From contig JANYBY010000077.1 in NCBI GenBank assembly GCA_025360565.1, positions 1-7,157 of the forward strand: DNA of 7,157 nt, read 5' to 3'. Under the pieces are notes generated by a model. It saw nothing but the letters and a program-made list of their open reading frames with translations, made no database searches and was not told the DNA's origin. Positions 1 through 5,314 of this stretch are shown in pieces. Each line of letters opens with the position of its first letter. The first letter of the stretch is position 1. Source of the stretch: Bacteroidota bacterium (GTDB lineage: Bacteria > Bacteroidota > Bacteroidia > B-17B0 > Aurantibacillaceae). A program made the position numbers and the translations under genes.

Positions 1-1264
1 GGCTGTTAAATTAGCGGAGCGCATAACTCCTGAATATGCAAATGGATTAACCTTCACAAATAACAATGTTGCTATTGGGTATTATAGTAATGGAGAATAT
101 CCTAACGCACTTAAATACTTTAACGAGGCTCTAAAATATGCCGAAAAAAAGGGAGACAAAAGGAAGATCGCCAGTGTGACCGGAAAAATAGCCAATGTAT
201 ATAAGGCCCGGTCGAATGTGGCAGCGGCTCTTCAATATTATTTTAGCGCGTTAAAAGTCGCGGAAGAAATAAACGACAAGACGCTCATAGTACAAAACCT
301 GAGCAATATTGCGTCAATTTATGGCGACCAAAACAGTCAAGATAAAGCGTTAGAGTATGATATAAGAGCCTTGAAAATATCGGAAGAGATAAAGGACGAA
401 TATGGTTCAGCGGTCTTGTACACCAATATGGGAATCATATATAACAGCAAAAAAAATATCCCAAAAGCACTTGAATGTTATAGAAGTGCCCTTGTAATGG
501 CGGATAAACTTGGCAATAAGAATATTCAAACAAGTTGTTTCGGTAATATAGGTAGCTTATACGCTGACGATAAGCAACACGATAGCGCCCTTGTTTATTT
601 CCTCGCTTCCTTAAAAGGAGCGCAGGAGATCAAAGACAAAAACTTTACAGCCATTGCCTATGGTAATGTGGCGAGTATTTTTCAATTCCAAAAAAAATTC
701 GAAATGGCAGATCGGTACTACAAACTTGCACTTAACATCGATTCAGCTATTGGTTTTGTAGGGCATAGTTTGGTGATGCATCAAATGCTTAGCGAACTAT
801 ATTTGAAGAAAGGGGATTTTAAGCAAGCCCTTCAACAATATAAAAATTATACGACCCAAAAGGACTCTGTATTTAACTCAGAAAAAAACAGTGAGTTGAC
901 AAGATATGAAATGAATTATGAATTTGAAAAAAAAGAAGCATCAACAAAAGCGGAGCAGGATAAAAAAGACGCGGTTACAATGGCAGAAGGCAGAAAACAA
1001 AAAGCAATTCTCGCTTTGGTATGTTGTGTTTTATTTCTCGTATTTATATTCGCCGTATTTATATTCCGCTCTTTACGAATAACAAAAAAGCAAAAACTTG
1101 TTATTGAAATGAAAAGCAAAGAAACAGAAGAGCAGAAAGATATTATAGAAGAAAAAAATAAAGATATTCTTGATAGCATACGTTACGCCAAACGAATTCA
1201 AGTGGCCCTATTGCCAACCGAAAAGTACATAGAACGAAATTTGGAAGAGTTGCAGAAAAACTAA
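1..1264 (+). CDS. TPR membrane protein with DSIxYAKRIQ C-terminus, copy 1 (5' end outside window)
   Basis: The frame is open from base 2, so the gene starts upstream; the GTG at 176 is an internal valine inside a repeat and not the start. The visible 420 residues hold seven in-register 40-residue tetratricopeptide repeats with the usual pattern (NIGxIY, ALxYY, ALKIxEE). They are followed by a charged juxtamembrane segment (EFEKKE, AEQDKKDAV), one transmembrane helix at about 334-356 containing LVCCVL, basic RSLRITKKQK, a short Glu/Lys coiled coil, and DSIRYAKRIQ at 391-400, 20-odd residues before the stop. Aligned with copy 2 there is no gap, so about 110 N-terminal residues should be missing, probably including a signal peptide (inference). 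TPRs are protein-binding scaffolds; the basic residues after the helix put the coil in the cytoplasm and the repeats in the periplasm. No enzymatic domain is visible and the partner is unknown. The family resemblance is strong; the function is not established. Confidence 0.9.
   Translation, partial: AVKLAERITPEYANGLTFTNNNVAIGYYSNGEYPNALKYFNEALKYAEKKGDKRKIASVTGKIANVYKARSNVAAALQYYFSALKVAEEINDKTLIVQNLSNIASIYGDQNSQDKALEYDIRALKISEEIKDEYGSAVLYTNMGIIYNSKKNIPKALECYRSALVMADKLGNKNIQTSCFGNIGSLYADDKQHDSALVYFLASLKGAQEIKDKNFTAIAYGNVASIFQFQKKFEMADRYYKLALNIDSAIGFVGHSLVMHQMLSELYLKKGDFKQALQQYKNYTTQKDSVFNSEKNSELTRYEMNYEFEKKEASTKAEQDKKDAVTMAEGRKQKAILALVCCVLFLVFIFAVFIFRSLRITKKQKLVIEMKSKETEEQKDIIEEKNKDILDSIRYAKRIQVALLPTEKYIERNLEELQKN
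1118..1242 (+). repeat. Near-identical 3' block, first copy
   Basis: This block encodes the coiled coil and DSIRYAKRIQ segment of copy 1. By direct comparison it matches 2711-2835 at 118 of 125 positions without gaps, with a 35-base exact run at 1196-1230. It is a paralogous direct repeat inside coding sequence, 1593 bases from its partner. Confidence 0.85.
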
Positions 1265-1267
1265 ATG
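1262..1267 (+). other. Abutting stop/start junction TAAATG (copy 1 to copy 2)
   Basis: The TAA of copy 1 (1262-1264) is directly followed by the ATG of copy 2 (1265-1267) with no spacer. There is no clear Shine-Dalgarno sequence at the normal distance; the nearest purine run is GAAGAG at 1244-1249. Terminating ribosomes probably reinitiate here, which would couple expression of the two proteins. The coupling is inferred from geometry alone. Confidence 0.7.
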
Positions 1268-2863
1268 TCTATTAAAAAAACCATATTTGCTTTACTCTTC
1301 CCTTTAACTTTATTAGAAGGATTGAATAAAGGTGTGTTTGCGCAAAACAGAACCGTTGATTCTCTTTCTGCCCTTATAAAAAGAGATAAAGAAGACACGA
1401 ATAAGGTGAAACATTTAAACGCATTGGGCGCGGAACTAATGTATCAAGATCCTGATACTTCTATTCTTCTTTCCAAACAAGCTTTGGCTATTTCAATAAA
1501 GAAAGACGATAAAAAATTTATAGCAAATTCAAACAGTAAACTTGGAATTTATTATTGGTTAAAAGGAGAATACGCTAATTCTCTGGAGGCTCATTTTAAG
1601 GCGCTTGAAATACGTTTAAAACTAAAAGATAAAAAGGGACTTTCAGATTCGTATTGCGGTATAGGCCTTGTATATGCGGATCAAGGGGATTATTTTAACG
1701 CGCTTGAATATTATTCAAAAGCTTTAAAGATCTCAGAAGAATTAGGCGATAAAAAAAACATTTCTGTAAACCTCAGTAATATCGGTTCCATTTATAAAAA
1801 TCAAGGAAACTACCCCAAAGCCTTATATAATTATTTAAGCGCAATAAAGATAGGAGAAGAGTCGGGGCATATTAGTTCTGTTGAAGTAAGTATAAGCAAT
1901 ATCGGATTAATATATACCGATCTTGGAGATTATCCAAAGGCTTTGAAATATTTAAACGATGCATTAAAAATCGATAAGGAGACTGAAAATAAAATACGTA
2001 TTGCCAATAATCTTACGAATATAGGCGCAATTTATTTTAATAAAAAAGAATATACCGAAGCCACAAAATATTATTTAGAAGCGCTTAAAATAAATGAGGA
2101 AACAGGAAATATAAACGGAACAGCGTTGACGATGAGTAATATTGGAAACGTTTACAGTAACCAAAAGAAATATGAAAGAGCTTTGGAATATTTTAAAAGT
2201 GCTTTCAAAATAAATGAAGAGGCTGGAAACAAACATGGAATGGCTAGCCGTTTAGGGGATTTGGCTATGGTATATTTTGCTCAAAAAAAACAACAGGAAG
2301 CTGAAAATCACTATCTGAAAGCCCTTGAAATTTCTGAAAAAATTGGGGCACTTGGCCTGCAACAGGATTATCACTATCAGCTTAGTAGCTTATATAATGA
2401 TAACCGAGAATACAAAAAATCATTTGAACATTATAAAACATATAATGTACTTAAAGATTCTCTTTTTAACGAAGCAAAAAGCAAAGAGTTTACACAACAT
2501 GAAATGAAGTATGAGTTTGAGAAGAAGGAAACGGTCATTCGATCTGAACAGGATAAAAAGGACGCGTTAGCGGCAACTGAACAACGTAAACAGAAATCTA
2601 TTCTTGCCCTTGCGTGTTGTGTACTAATTCTTGCTTTTGTATTTACGGTTATCATTTTTAGAACATTACGCATTACCAGAAAGCAAAAACAGATAATTGA
2701 AATAAAAAAGAAAGAAACAGAAGAGCAGAAAGATATAATAGAAGAAAAAAATAATGATATTCTTGATAGCATACGTTATGCCAAACGTATTCAAGTGGCC
2801 CTATTGCCAACCGAAAAGTACATCGACAGAAATTTAAAAAAATTGAATATAGATAAACAATGA
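1265..2863 (+). CDS. Secreted-N-terminus TPR membrane protein with DSIxYAKRIQ C-terminus, copy 2
   Basis: This is a complete 532-residue protein. Residues 1-26 look like a signal peptide (MSIKK, hydrophobic stretch, then VFA before Q27). A conserved block follows (QNRTVDSL, DTNKVKHLN), then one degenerate repeat and eight TPRs in perfect 40-residue steps, the NIG-type position recurring at 92, 132, 172, 212, 252, 292, 332 and 372. After these come the juxtamembrane EFEKKE and EQDKKDA motifs, a transmembrane helix at about 444-466 (LACCVLILAF), basic RTLRITRKQK, a coiled coil at about 470-500, DSIRYAKRIQ at 501-510, LLPTEKYI, and the end. Likely topology is periplasmic repeats with a cytoplasmic coil. 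In known relatives the DSIxYAxRIQ segment joins to a SpoIIE/PP2C phosphatase domain; that domain is absent here, so it is probably a scaffold or receptor-like protein without its own catalytic output (inference). The start is fixed by the signal peptide and by abutment with copy 1. Confidence 0.93.
   Translation: MSIKKTIFALLFPLTLLEGLNKGVFAQNRTVDSLSALIKRDKEDTNKVKHLNALGAELMYQDPDTSILLSKQALAISIKKDDKKFIANSNSKLGIYYWLKGEYANSLEAHFKALEIRLKLKDKKGLSDSYCGIGLVYADQGDYFNALEYYSKALKISEELGDKKNISVNLSNIGSIYKNQGNYPKALYNYLSAIKIGEESGHISSVEVSISNIGLIYTDLGDYPKALKYLNDALKIDKETENKIRIANNLTNIGAIYFNKKEYTEATKYYLEALKINEETGNINGTALTMSNIGNVYSNQKKYERALEYFKSAFKINEEAGNKHGMASRLGDLAMVYFAQKKQQEAENHYLKALEISEKIGALGLQQDYHYQLSSLYNDNREYKKSFEHYKTYNVLKDSLFNEAKSKEFTQHEMKYEFEKKETVIRSEQDKKDALAATEQRKQKSILALACCVLILAFVFTVIIFRTLRITRKQKQIIEIKKKETEEQKDIIEEKNNDILDSIRYAKRIQVALLPTEKYIDRNLKKLNIDKQ
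2711..2835 (+). repeat. Near-identical 3' block, second copy
   Basis: This is the partner of the block at 1118-1242, encoding the same protein segment at the end of copy 2; the exact 35-base run is 2789-2823. The corresponding part of copy 3 (from about 4342) is clearly more diverged at the DNA level although the protein is similar. Confidence 0.85.
2860..2863 (+). other. ATGA stop/start overlap (copy 2 to copy 3)
   Basis: The ATG of copy 3 (2860-2862) overlaps the TGA of copy 2 (2861-2863) in a four-base ATGA. This is a classic geometry for translational coupling by reinitiation. The preceding bases are A-rich (AGATAAACA) without a Shine-Dalgarno sequence, as is common in Bacteroidota. Confidence 0.75.
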
Positions 2864-4476
2864 GCAAAAATTTATTGATTCTTCTGTGTTTTTTTTCTTC
2901 TTTCATTTACAAAAATGTAGGGCCGGGCTTACATTGCCAAAACAGAACAATTGATTCATTAAAACACCTTCTTAATAAGGACGCTGAAGACACCAATAAA
3001 GTTGTTCACCTGAACAGATTATCTAAAACTAGTGTAAATATTGGCGAATTAGAAAGCGCAATGGAGTATGGTCAAAAAGCCCTGAGCCTGGCGAATTTTC
3101 TTCTCATCAAAAACAAAAACGCAAAGATCTTGGAAAGCTTAAAAATGAGCCGGGCGGACGCGTTTGTCAACATTGGATATGTTTACAATAAGCTCGGTGA
3201 TTTTACAAATGCCATAAATAACTATACCAACGCCATTGAAATTAAAAAGGAATTTAATGACAAAAAGGGATTAGGATTATTGTACATGCGCCTTAGCTTA
3301 TCGTATGAAGAAAATGCCGAATATTCTAAAGCATTAGAATATCAATTTAGATCCATGAACATTTCAAAAGAGGTTGGAGACAAAGACGGATTGATGAGAA
3401 GTTTTGGAAACATTGGAAATATTTATACAGATCTGTCTAATTTTCCGGAAGCGTTAAAATACTTATTAGAGTCTCTTAAAATAAGCGAAGAAATTGGCAA
3501 TAAACAAACCATTGCCTACATACAATGTAATATAGGAACCGTTTATTATAATTTGGGAAAGTATGATAAAGATCTGAACTATAATTTAAAAGCGCTTAAA
3601 ATATTCGAAGATTTAAAAGATAATTTCGGTATTATAAATGTATTGATGAATATTGGTACTGATTATAATTCAATGGAGGATTATCCCAAAGCTTTGGAAT
3701 ATGAAATGAGGGTTATTAAGATGTGTGAAGAAAATGGTGATAAAAGAAGCCTGGCAAAATCTATGGGAAACATAGGGCTCGTTTACAAAAACATGAAAGA
3801 TTATCCAAGAGCGATAGAATACCACTTTAAAGCGCAAAAAATATTGGACGAACTGAACGATAAAGCAAACATTTCGGTTGGTTACGCGGCCCTTGGCTTG
3901 GTATATTTTGAACAGAACAAGTATGAACTTGCGAAAGAATATTTTGAAAAGGCAAATAAACTCGCGATGGAATTGCAAGATATTGAAACCCAAAAAACAT
4001 GTGAGAAGAAACTATCTCAGATCTTTGAATCTCTGGGCTCTGTTGATAAAGGGTTGCAGCATTATAAAAAATATACAGCTCTGAAAGACTCTATTTTTAA
4101 TGAAGAAAAAAACAAAGCGCTTACCCGCAGCGAACTTAATTATGAGTTTGAAAAGAAAACAGCGGCTACAAAAGCAGAGCAGGATAAAAAAGATGCTGTT
4201 AAGGATGCCGAAACAAAAAAACAAAAATTAATATTGTCGCTCGTTTTTGGTGTACTGATCCTTGTATTCATATTCGCGGGATTTGTTTTTCGGTCTTTAC
4301 GGATCACAAAAAGGCAAAAACTTGTAATTGAATTAAAAAATAAAGAAACGGAAGAGCAAAAACGGATCATTGAAGAAAAAAACAAAGATATATTGGATAG
4401 CATACATTATGCAAAAAGAATTCAAAAATCTCTGCTACCAACGGAAAAGTATATACAAAGAGTATTAGAAAAATAA
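2860..4476 (+). CDS. Secreted-N-terminus TPR membrane protein with DSIxYAKRIQ C-terminus, copy 3
   Basis: This is a complete 538-residue protein and the last gene of the + strand operon. A hydrophobic N-terminus (NLLILLCFFSSFIY) ends near LHC before Q27, matching copy 2, where the signal peptide ends in VFA before the same QNRT. H25-C26 is not a proper lipobox, so ordinary cleavage is more likely than lipidation. DTNKVVHLN is conserved with copy 2. Eight TPRs follow in exact 40-residue steps (marker position 104, 144, up to 384). Then come EFEKK, EQDKKDAV, a transmembrane helix at about 456-478, basic RSLRITKRQK, a coiled coil, DSIHYAKRIQ at 513-522, LLPTEKYI and the stop. Relative to copy 2 the only length change is 12 extra residues between about 78 and 100. 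The transmembrane helix has LVFGVL where copies 1 and 2 have a Cys pair. It is the most diverged of the three. No catalytic domain is encoded before the terminator, and its function is unknown beyond a likely periplasmic protein-binding role. Confidence 0.92.
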   Translation: MSKNLLILLCFFSSFIYKNVGPGLHCQNRTIDSLKHLLNKDAEDTNKVVHLNRLSKTSVNIGELESAMEYGQKALSLANFLLIKNKNAKILESLKMSRADAFVNIGYVYNKLGDFTNAINNYTNAIEIKKEFNDKKGLGLLYMRLSLSYEENAEYSKALEYQFRSMNISKEVGDKDGLMRSFGNIGNIYTDLSNFPEALKYLLESLKISEEIGNKQTIAYIQCNIGTVYYNLGKYDKDLNYNLKALKIFEDLKDNFGIINVLMNIGTDYNSMEDYPKALEYEMRVIKMCEENGDKRSLAKSMGNIGLVYKNMKDYPRAIEYHFKAQKILDELNDKANISVGYAALGLVYFEQNKYELAKEYFEKANKLAMELQDIETQKTCEKKLSQIFESLGSVDKGLQHYKKYTALKDSIFNEEKNKALTRSELNYEFEKKTAATKAEQDKKDAVKDAETKKQKLILSLVFGVLILVFIFAGFVFRSLRITKRQKLVIELKNKETEEQKRIIEEKNKDILDSIHYAKRIQKSLLPTEKYIQRVLEK

Positions 4477-4511
4477 AAAGCCCATTCTATTATTCAGAAT
4501 GGGCTTTTTTT
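4476..4511. terminator. Bidirectional intrinsic terminator between convergent operons
   Basis: A perfect inverted repeat has arms at 4476-4488 and 4496-4508: a GC-containing core GCCCATTCT/AGAATGGGC extended by four A-T pairs, around the 7-base loop ATTATTC. On the + strand it is followed by seven T (4505-4511), just after the stop of TPR copy 3. On the - strand the hairpin is followed by TTTTATTTTT, 17 or more bases past the sdhB stop. It should end both transcripts. The left arm begins in the last base of the copy 3 stop codon. Confidence 0.9.
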
Positions 4512-4527
4512 AAGATCCATATTAATT

Positions 4528-5301
4528 TTAATGATTCACTTTATTCTGCGTAAACGTTGCCATATTATATTCTCTGTTCATCCTGGCAATATTTTCTAAC
4601 GAAATTGATTTAGGACATTCCGCTTCGCAGGCGCCGGTGTTGGTGCAATTACCAAATCCTTCCTCATCCATTTGTTTTACCATGTTCAATACACGATCCT
4701 GTTTTTCAACTTTACCCTGCGGTAATAATGATAATTGCGAAACTTTAGCCGAAACAAATAACATGGCCGAACTATTTTTACAAGCCGCCACACAAGCCCC
4801 GCAGCCAATGCAAGCCGCTGCGTCAAACGCAACATCCGCATCGTCTTTCGGAATTAAAATATTGTTGGCATCTTTTGCATTACCTGTATTTACACTTACA
4901 AATCCACCGGCCGACATAATTCTGTCAAACGAACTCCTGTCAACCGCAAGATCTTTTATTACCGGGAAAGCCGCGCTGCGCCATGGTTCCACCACAATGG
5001 TATCGCCATCTTTAAAACTACGCATGTGCAACTGGCAGGTTGTTACTCCACCTTTTGGTCCGTGCGGACGGCCATTGATATACATACTGCACATACCGCA
5101 AATGCCTTCGCGACAATCGTGATCAAACGCTATCGGTTCTTTTCCTTCGCTGATGAGTTGTTCATTTACAACATCAAACATTTCTAAAAAAGACATATCC
5201 GGTGAAATGCTTTTTGCGTTATAAGTTTCAAAACGACCTTTCTCGTTTTTATTTTTTTGTTTCCACACTTTTAAAGTGAGGTTCATATTTCCGTGACTCA
5301 T
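4528..5301 (-). CDS. sdhB: Succinate dehydrogenase/fumarate reductase iron-sulfur subunit
   Basis: This is the electron-transfer subunit of complex II, passing electrons between the flavin of SdhA and quinone at the membrane anchor on the cytoplasmic side. The 257 residues are complete and of usual length for the Bacteroidota type. [2Fe-2S] ligands are C63, C68, C71 and C89 (DCREGICGMC, then VTTC). The second domain has CIGCGACVAAC (C164, C167, C170, C174) and C219, C225, C229 in CTNTGACEAECP. By homology with E. coli SdhB, C164, C167, C170 and C229 bind [4Fe-4S], and C174, C219 and C225 bind [3Fe-4S]. All ligands are present. It lies 13 bases downstream of sdhA on the same strand, so it is co-transcribed. 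M1 is the first in-frame ATG after the sdhA stop; M6 is a possible alternative start. Whether the enzyme works mainly as succinate dehydrogenase or as fumarate reductase cannot be read from this sequence. Confidence 0.97.
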   Translation of the reverse strand: MSHGNMNLTLKVWKQKNKNEKGRFETYNAKSISPDMSFLEMFDVVNEQLISEGKEPIAFDHDCREGICGMCSMYINGRPHGPKGGVTTCQLHMRSFKDGDTIVVEPWRSAAFPVIKDLAVDRSSFDRIMSAGGFVSVNTGNAKDANNILIPKDDADVAFDAAACIGCGACVAACKNSSAMLFVSAKVSQLSLLPQGKVEKQDRVLNMVKQMDEEGFGNCTNTGACEAECPKSISLENIARMNREYNMATFTQNKVNH

Positions 5302-5314
5302 AGTTTCTTTATTA

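Noticed and set aside
176..178. GTG as start of the first TPR gene.
   Set aside because: The frame is open from base 2 and the upstream residues form a proper TPR (EYPNALKYFNEALKYAE), so the GTG is internal.
480..2900. Homopolymer runs of eight A or T (690-697, 927-934, 1751-1758, 2283-2290, and T8 at 2889-2896) as phase-variation or frameshift sites.
   Set aside because: Such runs are expected in Lys-rich, A+T-rich genes, and every frame is intact. The T8 in the copy 3 signal peptide is the only one at a plausible position, but there is no evidence of switching.
916..4403. Similar antisense reading frames recur opposite the 3' part of each TPR gene (916-1179, 2431-2772, 4140-4403) and encode look-alike Ser/Phe-rich peptides.
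   Set aside because: They mirror the conserved sense-strand juxtamembrane, membrane and coil codons. Their similarity follows from the paralogy of the sense genes, and they have no independent start context or family resemblance.
1..4476. 120-base periodicity as a CRISPR or other non-coding repeat array.
   Set aside because: The period is 40 codons of TPR, the frame is unbroken and the units are diverged; there are no short identical repeats with unique spacers.
1060..4476. The C-terminal coil as a histidine kinase dimerisation domain or a LuxR/LytTR-type output.
   Set aside because: No kinase domain or helix-turn-helix follows, and the DSIxYAKRIQ..LLP wording fits the SpoIIE-phosphatase linker better than an H-box.
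4637..5122. Long open frame on the + strand opposite sdhB.
   Set aside because: It lies entirely antisense to a gene with all its iron-sulfur ligands; the translation is a shadow with no recognisable domain.
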